Source: Cupriavidus neocaledonicus
GTDB taxonomy: Bacteria; Pseudomonadota; Gammaproteobacteria; Burkholderiales; Burkholderiaceae
Direction of reading: 5' to 3'
DNA: 64,000 nt
Assembly (NCBI RefSeq): GCF_000372525.1
Contig: NZ_AQUR01000087.1
Coordinates: forward strand, 1 to 64,000
Part shown: positions 9,180 through 18,738 of the stretch, piece by piece
Layout: the number at the start of each line of letters is the position of its first letter
How positions within the stretch are numbered: the stretch's first letter is position 1
Position numbers and translations under genes: made by a program
The notes under the pieces: generated by a model
What the model was told of the DNA's origin: nothing
The model's database searches: none
What the model saw: only the letters and a program-made list of their open reading frames with translations

Positions 9180-9776
9180 TCAAGCGGTGGCGACGCCGGG
9201 GCGCAGGCCTTGCCAGCGTGCCACCAGTCCGTCGTGCGGTACGTCGAACAGGTCCAGCACGCGTCCCACGGTGTGGCCGACGATGTCGTCGACCGACTGC
9301 GGATGCGCGTAGAAGGCCGGCACCGGCGGCAGCACGATGGCGCCCATCTCGGTCACCGTGGTCATGTTGCGCAGGTGCACCAGGTGGAAGGGCGTCTCGC
9401 GCGCCAGCAGCACCAGCCGGCGGCGCTCCTTGAGCATCACGTCGGCGGCGCGGGTGACGAGGTTGTCGGCCAGGCCGGTGGCGATGGCGGCCAGCGTGCG
9501 CATCGAGCAGGGCGCCACCACCATGCCGTTGCAGCGGAACGAGCCGCTGGCGATGGTGGCGCCGATATCGCGCACGTTGTGCACCACGTCGGCCATGGCC
9601 TCGATCTGCGGGCGCTGCAGGCCCAGTTCATGATGCGCGGTCAGCAGGCCGGACGGCGAGCACACCAGGTGGGTCTCCCAGCCGTCCAGCTCCGCCAGTG
9701 CCTGCAGCATGCGCACGCCGTACACCGCGCCGCTGGCGCCGGTGATGGCGACCACCAGGCGTTGCTTGCGGCTCAT
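9180..9776 (-). CDS. UbiX-like flavin prenyltransferase (catabolic paralog)
   Basis: 198 aa. Flavin prenyltransferases make prenylated FMN, the cofactor of UbiD decarboxylases. Motifs: VVAITGASGAVYGVRML at the N-terminus (FMN-binding loop), [35 protein letters not shown] and KERRRLVLLARETP. Its ATG overlaps the stop of the molybdenum subunit (ATGA), so the two are translationally coupled. A second, probably housekeeping, UbiX lies at 46639-47262. This copy most likely serves the UbiD protein at 16229-17671 in the same region. Confidence 0.88.
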   Translation of the reverse strand: MSRKQRLVVAITGASGAVYGVRMLQALAELDGWETHLVCSPSGLLTAHHELGLQRPQIEAMADVVHNVRDIGATIASGSFRCNGMVVAPCSMRTLAAIATGLADNLVTRAADVMLKERRRLVLLARETPFHLVHLRNMTTVTEMGAIVLPPVPAFYAHPQSVDDIVGHTVGRVLDLFDVPHDGLVARWQGLRPGVATA

Positions 9777-12060
9777 CCGCGCCCGCCTTCCCGCGCCGCC
9801 TTTTCCGCCAGCGCCTGCAGCACCTGCTCGGGCTTGATCGGGTAGTGGCGGAAGCGCACGCCGATGGCATCGAACACCGCGTTGGCAATCGCCGGCCCGA
9901 TTGCGACGATCGGGTCTTCGCCCACGCCCTTGGCACCGAACGGGCCGCCGGGGTCCGGCGCGGCTTCCAGGATCACGGTGCGGATCTCGGGCATATCCAT
10001 CGCCAGCGGCATCTTGTAGTCGACGAAGTTGGCGTTGAGCGAGCGGCCGCTGCGCATGTCGATCTGGTAGTCCTCGTACAGCGTGTGGCCGATGCCCTGC
10101 TGGATGCCGCCTTCGATCTGGCCCGCGGCCGCGACCGGGTGGATCACCTTGCCGACGTCGTGCACCGGCACCACCTGCCGCACGGTGATGAAGCCGGTCT
10201 CGGTATCGACCGCGACTTCGACAAAATGCGCGGCGAACGAATACGACTTGGTCGGGTGATAGGTGGCGGTGCCCACCAGTTGCGCGGCGGGAATGCCCTT
10301 GCGCGGCATCACCGCCTCGCGCACCGTCAGCGTGGGGCCGTCGCGGTCGCGCACGGCGATGATGCCGCCGGCCAGCGTCAGGGCTTCGGGCTCGCACTCC
10401 ATCAGCTTCGCGGCGCGCTCGAACAGCTGGCGCCTGATTTCGCCCGCCGCCATCTGCGCCGCCTTGCCGACCATGTAGGTGGTGTGGCTGGCAAAGGCGC
10501 CGATGTCCCAGGGCACCACGTCAGTGTCGCCATGCACGACCGATACCGCTTCGAACGGCAGTGTCAGTTCCTCGGCAACGATCTGCGCGAGCGCGGTATG
10601 CGCGCCGGTACCCAGCCCGGCCGCGCCGGTCAGCAGCACCACGGTGCCGTCCTCGTTCATCTTGATGATGGCGTTGCCCTGTTCCTTGATGCCAGGATAG
10701 GCGCTGCTGCCGTGCATCTCGCAGCCCAGGCCCCAGCCGGTGCGGACCGGCCCGGTGGTGTCGCGCGCGCGGCGGCGCAGCGCGGGCCAGTCGAGCAGGG
10801 CCATGCCTTTCTCGATGCAGGCCTCCAGGCCGTGTCCGATCAGCGGATGGTTCGAGGGCGCGATATCGCCTTCGCGCACGGCGTTCCTGAGCTTGAGTTC
10901 GGCGGGGTCCATGCCCAGGTGCGCGGCGGCCTCGTCCATCTGCACGTCGAGCGCGTAGTAGGTCTGCACCACGCCGTAGCCGCGGAAGGCGCCGGCGATG
11001 GGGCTGTTGGTATAGACGCAGCGGCCTTCCAGCAGCACGTTGTCGCAGCGGTACAGCGATACCAGCGCGGCGGTGCCGACATTGGTCACGCCGGGACCGT
11101 GCGAGCCGTAGGCGCCGGAATTGAACACCACCCTGGCCTTGCGCGCGGTGATGGTGCCGTCGTTGCGGAAGCCCTGCTTCAGCCAGATTTTTGCCGGATG
11201 GCGGGTGCGGCCGCCGAGGAAGGTTTCCTCGCGGGTGTATTCCATGCGCACCGGCCGGCGTGTCTCGCGCGCCAGCAGCGCGCACAGGAACTCATGCTGG
11301 AACAGGTCCTGCTTGGCACCGAAGCCGCCGCCCATGTGGTCGACCAGCACGCGCACCTTGTGCAGCGGCAGCCCCAGCACCTCGGCCATGATGCCGCGCA
11401 CCATGAAGGCGGTCTGGGTCGAGATCCACACCGTCAGGTTGCCGTTGCCGTCCCAGCTGCAGGTGAGCACGTTGGGTTCCATGTAGGCGGGGGTGGGGCG
11501 GCCGCCTTCGTAGACGCCTTCGAGGATGAAGTCGGCCTCGGCAAAGCCGGCTTCGACATCGCCGCGCCTGACGATCACCGGCGGCAGCACCAGGTTGCCG
11601 CCGGGCTCGCGTTCATGGAGGCGCGGGGCGTCGGAGCGCTCGGCATCTTCGGTGGTGAAGACCGCGGGCAGCGTGTCGTATTCGACCTCGATCAGTTCGA
11701 GCGCGCGCTCGGCGATCTCTTCGCTGACCGCCGCCACCGCGGCCACACCCTCGCCCCAGTAGCGCACCTTGTGGTCAAGGATGTACTGGTCGCAGGTCAC
11801 TGACGCCGAGCGCGGGTGCGGCGAGCCGGCGTGCAGCACGCGCGGCACGTTCTCGTGCGTCAGCACGGCCTTGACCCCGGGCAGCGCCAGCGCGCGCGAG
11901 ACGTCGATGCGGCGGATGCGGGCGTGGGCGACGTTGCTGCGCTTGATCTTGCCGTACAGCAGGCCAGGGAAGGGCATGTCGGCAACGTATTTGGCGTTGC
12001 CGGTGACCTTGTCGAGCAGGTCGGTGCGCTTGACGCTGTGTCCGATCACGGCGTGGCTCA

Positions 12061-12064
<4 letters not shown>
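9773..12064 (-). CDS. Xanthine-dehydrogenase-family hydroxylase, molybdopterin subunit
   Basis: 763 aa large subunit of a molybdenum hydroxylase (xanthine, nicotinate and 4-hydroxybenzoyl-CoA enzyme family). An N-terminal hammerhead domain (VTGNAKYVADMPFPGLLYGKI) is followed by cofactor-binding regions: MGGGFGAKQDLF, AGAFRGYGV, a GLGTGAHTALAQIVAEEL segment and, near the C-terminus, GAKGVGEDP, whose Glu is the catalytic base in the family. The start at 12064 overlaps the stop of the 2Fe-2S subunit (ATGA); the open frame runs further upstream but only through that gene. It hydroxylates a carbon next to a ring nitrogen or an activated ring position using water. The substrate is unknown; the neighbours argue for a heterocycle. 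Confidence 0.87.
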
Positions 12065-12560
<496 letters not shown>

Positions 12561-12573
<13 letters not shown>

Positions 12574-13445
12574 GATGCTCCGCGCAGGGCGGCCTCCAGG
12601 GCTTGTTCGAGGGCGCGGCGGGTCAGCACGCTGACCATCTGCCGCCGGTAGGCTGCGCTGGCGCGCACGTCGCTGATCGGACGGGCCTCGTCCATGGCGG
12701 CGTGCGCGGCCTGCAGGATCAGGGCGTCGGTCACGCGCTGGCCGCGCAGCAGCTGCTCGGCGCGCGCGGCGCGCACGGGTGTGGGGCCAACCGCAGCCAG
12801 CACGATGCCGGCATCGGCGCAGTGGCCGTCCTCCAGCGTCAGCGATACCGCCACGCCGACCGTGGCCAGTTCCATCTGCACGCGGCGGCCATGCTTCAGA
12901 TAGACCTTGCCGGTGTTGGCGCGCGGCGGCGGCACGGTGATGCGGGTAACGATCTCGTCCGGCGCGATGGCGGTCTTGCCGACGCCGGTGACAAAGTCCT
13001 CGACGCGCAGTTCGCGCGAGCCCGACATGCCGTACAGGTGCACCGAGGCGCCGTCGGCGACCAGCGGCGCGATCGAATCCGCCGACGGCGACGCACGGCA
13101 GACATTGCCGACCACGGTGGCGCGATGGCGCACCTGGATCGAGGCGAAGTCGGTCACCGCCTTCGCCAGGCCGGCGTAGTGGCGCTGCACCAAGCCGGAG
13201 GTCTCGACCGCGCGCGTGGTCACCAGCGCGCCGATGCGCAGGCCGTTGACCGGATCGAAGGTCAGCACGTCCATGCCCGGGATCTTCTTGAGGTTGATGA
13301 CCTGCTCGGGCTTGCGCACGGACTCCTTGATCTGCACCAGCAGGTCGGTGCCGCCGGCCAGCACGCTGGCCTTGCCGCCGCACCGGTGCAGCATGGCCGA
13401 GGCTTCGGCCAGCGTTGCCGGTTCGAAATACTCAAACGCTCTCAT
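12561..13445 (-). CDS. Molybdenum hydroxylase, FAD-binding subunit
   Basis: 294 aa CoxM-type subunit, the first gene of the operon that runs FAD, 2Fe-2S, Mo, UbiX, CobW. It has the FAD pyrophosphate loop VLAGGTDLLVQIKE and the second flavin motif TVVGNVCRASPSADS, then the CO_deh_flav_C region. The start at 13445 has AGGAGG just upstream; longer in-frame starts lack one. It reoxidises the enzyme by handing electrons on to NAD+ or another acceptor. The operon is divergent from the LysR gene at 13660. Confidence 0.88.
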
Positions 13446-13659
13446 TGCTCCTCCTGGTCTGTGCCATCGGCGGCGGCTGCCGGTCGTGCCGAAGTCGTGC
13501 GGGGCGCGCGCCGTTGAATCCATCATGGGTGGCAGGTGTTCATCGGTAAAGACCCGCAAACGGATTAATTGATCGTGTTACCCTCTGAATCAGACGCGCC
13601 GCGAAAGCCCTGTCCCTTCGCCGCAGAGCGCGCACCCCGAGATCCCGGAGGTAGACAAC
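13446..13659. promoter_or_regulatory. Divergent promoter region, molybdenum hydroxylase operon / LysR
   Basis: 214 nt between divergent starts, the usual place for LysR autoregulation and activation. An A+T-rich stretch at about 13560-13580 (ggattaattgatc) is the only such patch and is a candidate LysR box or -10 region. The half-site tgaatcca at about 13514 recurs in the inverted repeat at 16161-16199. Confidence 0.4.
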
Positions 13660-14583
13660 GTGCCCAACCTCAGCAACATGAACGTGTCGCTGCGCCAGCT
13701 GCGCGCGTTCATCGCCGTGGCGCAGGAGCGCCACTTCACCCGCGCCGCCGAAAGGCTGGACCTGTCGCAGTCGTCGGTCAGCGCGCTGATCCACGAACTG
13801 GAAGCCAACCTCGGGCTGAAGCTGTTCGACCGCCACACGCGCCAGCTGCACATCACCCAGGCGGGCGCGGAACTGCTGCCGCTGGTGAAGAAGGCGGTGG
13901 CCGATATCGATAGCGTGATCGAGAATTCCAGCGAGCTGCGCACGCTCGGACGCGGGCGCGTGTCGATCGCCGCATCGTCGATCCAGGCGGCGCTGATGCT
14001 GCCGCGCGTGATCCGTGAGTTCTGCGTCAGCCATCCGGGCGTGAAGGTGGAGCTGCACGATGTGTCCGAGCATGAAGTGACCAGGATGGTCAGCTCGGGC
14101 GAGGTCGATTTCGGCATCGGCACCATCCCCGCGGGCCAGCCCGACCTGAGCGCGCACCGGCTGCTGGACGATGCCTTCGTGATCGTGATGCCGGCGCACC
14201 ATCCGCTGCGCCGGCGCAAGACGCTGCGCTGGGAGGACGTGGCGGGACTGCCGGTGATCGGCCCGCACAAGGGCAACCCGATCCGCGACTGCCTGGACAC
14301 CGCGCTGGCCGCGCGCGGCATCACGCTGCAGCGGGTGCACGAGGTGTTCCTGCCTCTGACCATGGTCGGCATGGTCGACGCCGGCCTGGGCATCGCCGTG
14401 ATGAGCGCCGCGGTCACGCGGCTGACCGGCGCGCTGGGGCTGGCCACGGTGATGCCGACCGATCCGGTGATCCACCGCGAGATCTCGCTGCTGGTGCACG
14501 CGGACCGGTCGCTGTCGCCGCCGGCGCAGGCCTTCCGGGATTTGCTGATGCGCTATCGCGCCAGGCTGGCGGAAGCCAGCTGA
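13660..14583 (+). CDS. LysR-family transcriptional regulator
   Basis: 307 aa. The N-terminal winged helix-turn-helix has the classical pattern SLRQLRAFIAVAQERHFTRAA followed by SQSSVSALIHELE and LFDRHTRQLHIT. The C-terminal part is a periplasmic-binding-like co-inducer domain. The GTG start at 13660 has GGAGG about 9 nt before it; an ATG at 13678 is the alternative. It is divergent from the molybdenum hydroxylase operon and ends 16 nt from the convergent NCS2 permease 2, so it is the natural regulator of this catabolic region. Confidence 0.88.
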   Translation: MPNLSNMNVSLRQLRAFIAVAQERHFTRAAERLDLSQSSVSALIHELEANLGLKLFDRHTRQLHITQAGAELLPLVKKAVADIDSVIENSSELRTLGRGRVSIAASSIQAALMLPRVIREFCVSHPGVKVELHDVSEHEVTRMVSSGEVDFGIGTIPAGQPDLSAHRLLDDAFVIVMPAHHPLRRRKTLRWEDVAGLPVIGPHKGNPIRDCLDTALAARGITLQRVHEVFLPLTMVGMVDAGLGIAVMSAAVTRLTGALGLATVMPTDPVIHREISLLVHADRSLSPPAQAFRDLLMRYRARLAEAS

Positions 14584-14599
14584 CTGCCGGCCAACTTCG

Positions 14600-15991
14600 T
14601 CATGCCGGTTCCTTGGCCAGCCCGTGCGGCTGGGCGGCTGGCGAACGGGCGTTGAACAGCAGGTTCAGCAGCACCGCGGCCAGCGTGCCCAGCAGGATGC
14701 CGTTCTGGCAGAACTTGGCCAGCAGCTCCGGCATCTGCGCGAAGAACTTGTCCGACACCAGCGGGATCATGCCCAGCGCCACGCTGACGGCGACGATGTA
14801 GGCGTTCTTCTTGTTGTCGACAAAGTCCACATGGCCGAGGATGCGCACGCCCGTGGCCGCGACCATGCCGAACATCACCAGCGCCGCGCCGCCCAGCACG
14901 TATTGCGGGATCGACGCCGCGAAGAAGGCCAGCTTGGGCAGGCAGCCCAGCACGATCAGGATGCCGCCGGCGGTGGCGCAGACCCAGCGGCTGCGCACGC
15001 CGGTGACCTGCACCAGCCCGACGTTCTGCGCGTACGAGGTGTAGGTGAAGGTGTTGAACACCGCCCCCACCAGCGCGCCGACACCGTCGGCACGCAGGCC
15101 GCGCGCCAGGTCCTCGGAGTCGACCGGGCGCCCCACGATCTCGCCTAGCGCCAGGAACTGGCCCACGCCTTCGATCATGATCACGATCATCACCACGCAC
15201 AGCGTGACCGAGGTCATGGCGTCGAAGGTGGGCCAGCCGAAGTGGAAAGGTGTGATGAATTCAACCCAGTGGGCGTTGTGCAGGCCGTCGAAACTGACCT
15301 TGCCCAGCGCCAGCGCGATCACGAAGCCCACCGCAATCCCGATCAGCACCGCCACGTTGCACAGGAAGCCGCGCGCGAACGCCACCAGCGCCAGCACCGT
15401 GCACAGCACCGCGGTGGCGATGGCAATGTTCAGCGGCAGGCCGAAATTGGGATTTGGCACCGGACCGGCCGCGGTATTGATGGTGGGATTGCCGCCCGCC
15501 GCCCAGTTGATCCCGACCCGCATCAGGGAGACCCCGATCACCAGCACCACGGTGCCGGTCACCACCGGCGGGAACCAGCGCACCATCTTGCCGACATAGG
15601 GCGCGGCAAAGTAAGTGAAGACGCCCGCCACCATCACCGCGCCGAACACCGCCGGCAGGCCCAGCGACGGATTGGAGCCGGTGGCGATGATCGGCGCGAT
15701 CGCGGTGAAGGTGACGCCCATCATCACCGGCAGGCGGATGCCGACCTTCCAGATGCCGATGCTCTGGATCATCGTCACCAGGCCGCAGCAGAACAGGTCG
15801 GCGGCAATCAGGAAGGCGACCTGGTCCTTGGGCAGCTTGAGGGCGCCGCCGATGATCATCGGCACGGCAATGGCGCCGGCATACATCACCAGCACATGCT
15901 GCAGGCCAAGGGCCAGCAGGCGCGGCGGGGGCAGGACCTCGTCGACGGGATGCACGGCGGCATTCCCTTGCGTAGGCAGGGTGGGGTTCAT
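14600..15991 (-). CDS. NCS2-family nucleobase permease 2
   Basis: 463 aa polytopic symporter of the uracil/xanthine/urate permease family: HPVDEVLPPPRLLALGLQHVL near the N-terminus, IGIWKVGIRLPV, the TGVRSRWVCAT signature and NPSLGLPAVFG. The start at 15991 has a GGAGACAGC-ATG box; the longer frame has none. It is the last gene of the unit amidohydrolase B, amidohydrolase A, UbiD, permease. It is more like typical uric acid/xanthine permeases than permease 1 in its length and central glycine-rich loop, but the substrate cannot be read from sequence. Confidence 0.88.
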   Translation of the reverse strand: MNPTLPTQGNAAVHPVDEVLPPPRLLALGLQHVLVMYAGAIAVPMIIGGALKLPKDQVAFLIAADLFCCGLVTMIQSIGIWKVGIRLPVMMGVTFTAIAPIIATGSNPSLGLPAVFGAVMVAGVFTYFAAPYVGKMVRWFPPVVTGTVVLVIGVSLMRVGINWAAGGNPTINTAAGPVPNPNFGLPLNIAIATAVLCTVLALVAFARGFLCNVAVLIGIAVGFVIALALGKVSFDGLHNAHWVEFITPFHFGWPTFDAMTSVTLCVVMIVIMIEGVGQFLALGEIVGRPVDSEDLARGLRADGVGALVGAVFNTFTYTSYAQNVGLVQVTGVRSRWVCATAGGILIVLGCLPKLAFFAASIPQYVLGGAALVMFGMVAATGVRILGHVDFVDNKKNAYIVAVSVALGMIPLVSDKFFAQMPELLAKFCQNGILLGTLAAVLLNLLFNARSPAAQPHGLAKEPA

Positions 15992-16160
15992 GCTGTCTCC
16001 TTTGGTCGGTATCACGCCGGTTGCGCATTGCGCTAACGTGTCGCCAAGGTGCCGGCGCTTCCTCTTGCGGGATGGTCTTGCCATCCTCTCGTGCGAAGCC
16101 CGCGCCTGTCCTGTCTTGTCAGTCCAGCATGACAGCGGCGCAGGGAAGGTACAACGTTGG

Positions 16161-16199
16161 CGGTGGATTTATCGATCGGGTGAAACGATGAATCCACCG
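16161..16199. promoter_or_regulatory. Inverted repeat, possible operator upstream of NCS2 permease 2
   Basis: Arms cggtggatttatcg (16161-16174) and cgatgaatccaccg (16186-16199) are complementary at 13 of 14 positions around an 11-nt spacer. It sits 170 nt upstream of the permease start and 30 nt past the UbiD stop. No T-run follows on the minus strand, so it is more likely a regulator site or mRNA structure than a terminator. Confidence 0.5.
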
Positions 16200-16228
16200 T
16201 TTTCAGCGGGTTATCCCTGAGCCGCGCC

Positions 16229-17671
16229 TCACGGCACGTGGGATGCCGCACGCTCCAGCCGTGCCAGCAGTGCAGCCGCGCGCGCCATCGCGGCGGCATC
16301 GATGCGCGCGCGGATGCCGTCGAAATTGGGCCCGCGCGTTGCATCCAGCCCCATGCGTGACGTGGTGCCGACACCCGATGCCGACGGATCCAGCGCGCTG
16401 CCGGGCAGGCCGTCGACCACCACCACGTCCAGGTGCGGCTGCAGGTGCGTGGCCATGGCCCACAGCACATCCTCGTCGCGGGTGATGTCGACGTCCTCGT
16501 CCACCGCCACCACCGTCTTCAGGTACGGGTCCCAGCCCAGCAGGCCCAGCATCACCTGGCGGGCCTCGCCCGGGCGGCTCTGGCGCAGCGCCACGTAGGC
16601 GTGGAAATGCGTGCCGGAGCTGGGGTAGTGCACCGCGGTGACGCCGGGAAAGCGCTCGCGCAGCTTCTCCACCATCTCGGACTCGCGCGGGATGCGGCCC
16701 AGGTTCAGGTGCTCGGCCGAGTTGCCGCCGACCACGTCGACCAGCCACGCGTCCGTGCGCCGCATCACGCTCTGCACCCGCAGCAGGTTGTTGGTCGAGC
16801 GGTCCGACGAGTATCCGGTGAACTCGCCGAACGGGCCTTCGTCGACGCGGGCCTCGGGATCGATCACGCCTTCGAGCACGATCTCGGCATGCGCTGGAAC
16901 CAGGATGCCGTGGCGCGGCGTGCGTACCACTTCCAGCGGCGCGCCGAACAGGCCGCCGGCGACATGGCGCTCGTCCACGCCGAACGGCAGCCGCGCGGCG
17001 CCGGCCAGCATGAACAGCGGATGCGCGCCGATCACCATTGCGACCGGCAGCGGCCGGCCCAGTTCGGCGGCGCGCTGCTGCATGCGCCACAGGTGGCCGC
17101 GCGAATGCAGGCTGGTGGCGATCTCGGTCGGCGAATGCAGCATCGAGCGGTGGTAGCTGGCGTTGCCGATGCCGCTGTCGGGGTCTTCCGCGATCAGGAT
17201 CGCGTTGGTGATGTAGGGGCCGCGGTCGGTGGCGAAGTGCCGGATCGCGGGGATCGTGCGCAGGTCGACGTGTTGCGTCTCGACGTGGCCGGTGACGGCG
17301 CCGCTGTCCAGCACGCGCGGCGCGACCATGCGGCGGCTGCGGGCCTGGTATTCGGCATGGATGCCGGCGGGCGGCACGCCGCCCAGCATGCGCCCCACGC
17401 GCTCGCGCGAGGCGAACAGGTTGGTGGCGAGCGATGTGCCCAGTCCCTCGACATGGTCGAACAGCAGGGCCGGATGGCGGCCCTGCGCAGCCAGCGCCCA
17501 CACCAGCGCGGTGGGGTCCTGGTCGGCGCCGACCGGCTCGCGGATGTGCAGCACGTCGTCGGGAAAGGCCTCGCGGTAGGCGGCCAGGAACTGGTGGAAG
17601 TCCTGCGAGGTATCGTGGAAAGGCTGGCGCGCCGGCGTCGCGGTGGCGAAGGGCGCTGCGGGTGAGTTCAT
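16229..17671 (-). CDS. UbiD-family prFMN-dependent decarboxylase
   Basis: 480 aa, the normal length for the UbiD family (Fdc, AroY, UbiD). Diagnostic motifs: IGNASYHRSM with the preceding E-D acidic residues, GVIDPEARVDEGPFGEFTGY (the conserved E-x-PFGE-TGYY-type region) and HLNLGRIPRE. These enzymes use prenylated FMN and a divalent metal to (de)carboxylate aromatic, heteroaromatic or acrylic acids. A UbiX-like protein that would make the cofactor is encoded in the same region. It is followed downstream by NCS2 permease 2 and preceded by two amidohydrolase-2 genes. The substrate is unassigned. Confidence 0.87.
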   Translation of the reverse strand: MNSPAAPFATATPARQPFHDTSQDFHQFLAAYREAFPDDVLHIREPVGADQDPTALVWALAAQGRHPALLFDHVEGLGTSLATNLFASRERVGRMLGGVPPAGIHAEYQARSRRMVAPRVLDSGAVTGHVETQHVDLRTIPAIRHFATDRGPYITNAILIAEDPDSGIGNASYHRSMLHSPTEIATSLHSRGHLWRMQQRAAELGRPLPVAMVIGAHPLFMLAGAARLPFGVDERHVAGGLFGAPLEVVRTPRHGILVPAHAEIVLEGVIDPEARVDEGPFGEFTGYSSDRSTNNLLRVQSVMRRTDAWLVDVVGGNSAEHLNLGRIPRESEMVEKLRERFPGVTAVHYPSSGTHFHAYVALRQSRPGEARQVMLGLLGWDPYLKTVVAVDEDVDITRDEDVLWAMATHLQPHLDVVVVDGLPGSALDPSASGVGTTSRMGLDATRGPNFDGIRARIDAAAMARAAALLARLERAASHVP

Positions 17672-17772
17672 GGATCGGCTCCTGGGGTCAGGGTGGGCCA
17701 GGGCGAAGGCTGCCCCAGCGGCCGGGAAGTCCCCGGCCGCCGTGCCGTGCCTGCCTGCCGAACAGCTAGCGA

Positions 17773-18687
17773 CTACCGGGTGCTGGCGTAGGTATCCTTC
17801 AGCCGCGCCAGCGCTTCTTCCTGCGTCCTGGGCGGCGCGGTCGGCTCGATGCCGACCAGCCGGGCGATGTTGTTGCCCATGTAGTCCTCGAGCCCGTCCT
17901 CATCCAGGTCCATGCCCTGCGGCGCGGGGCCGCACAGCATTTCCAGCTCGCGCAGCCACATGCCGGGTTCGTTGGGCGGCGTGTCGGTGCCGAACACGAT
18001 CTTGTCGCGCGGCAGCTGGCGCGCGAACTCGACGATGCGCGACTGGAAGCACCAGCCCGATTCGCAGTACACGTTGGGCGTGTCCATCGCCATCCAGAAC
18101 GCCTCGAACGAGTAGTTGCCGCCGGTCTGGATGCCGAAATGCCCGATGATGAAATTGACCATCGGGAATTCGCGGATGATCGGGTAGAACATCGTCGGGA
18201 TCGTGTACGGGCCGTCGCCGGTGTGGATCAGCACCACCACGTTGTACTTGGCGCAGACCTTCATCGCCGGGCGCAGCCAGTCGAGCGCGCGGTCTGGACG
18301 GTAGCCGTGCATGTTGGCATGCAGCTTCAGCATCTTGAAGCCGTACTCCTTGACATGGAATTCCAGCTCCAGCGCGCCTTCTTCCGGGCCCCAGCGCGGG
18401 TTGAAAGTGAAGTTGCCGATAAAGCGGTCGGGGTACTTCTGGCACAGCTCGGCGATATACGCCATGTAGTCGCGGATGCCTTCGCGGCCGCGGCGGTTGC
18501 CGTCGCGGTAGCCGGTGTTGCCCGGCGGCGGCTGGATAAAGCCCATGTCGATGCGGCGCGGCTTGCCGTTGATCATGTAGGGGCCGTCCATCATCTTGAG
18601 CATGCGCTCGCCGTTGAAGGGCTCGCCGGTGTGGCGCCAGGCTTCGTCGACCAGGTTGGTCGGGTGCAGGTGGGTGTCGATAATCAT
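17773..18687 (-). CDS. Amidohydrolase-2 family protein A (intact HxH)
   Basis: 304 aa TIM-barrel metalloenzyme of the ACMSD / LigW / gamma-resorcylate decarboxylase and metal-dependent hydrolase group. Putative metal ligands: DTHLHPTN at residues 4-11 (HxH), the His of LIHTGDGP, the His of IIGHFGIQTGG and the Asp of FGTDTPPNEPG. It has a close tandem paralog (18739-19641), 51 nt upstream on the same strand. Family members hydrolyse or decarboxylate ring-derived acids. Here it could act on the product of the hydroxylase or of UbiD; that order is inferred. Confidence 0.8.
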   Translation of the reverse strand: MIIDTHLHPTNLVDEAWRHTGEPFNGERMLKMMDGPYMINGKPRRIDMGFIQPPPGNTGYRDGNRRGREGIRDYMAYIAELCQKYPDRFIGNFTFNPRWGPEEGALELEFHVKEYGFKMLKLHANMHGYRPDRALDWLRPAMKVCAKYNVVVLIHTGDGPYTIPTMFYPIIREFPMVNFIIGHFGIQTGGNYSFEAFWMAMDTPNVYCESGWCFQSRIVEFARQLPRDKIVFGTDTPPNEPGMWLRELEMLCGPAPQGMDLDEDGLEDYMGNNIARLVGIEPTAPPRTQEEALARLKDTYASTR

Positions 18688-18738
18688 GTTCGGGTGCTCC
18701 GGAGTCCGTTGTCGTTGGCGCGGGTGCGGGTGCGGACC

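Noticed and set aside
16161-16199. Terminator for the UbiD gene
   Set aside because: A good hairpin, but neither strand has a T-run behind it.
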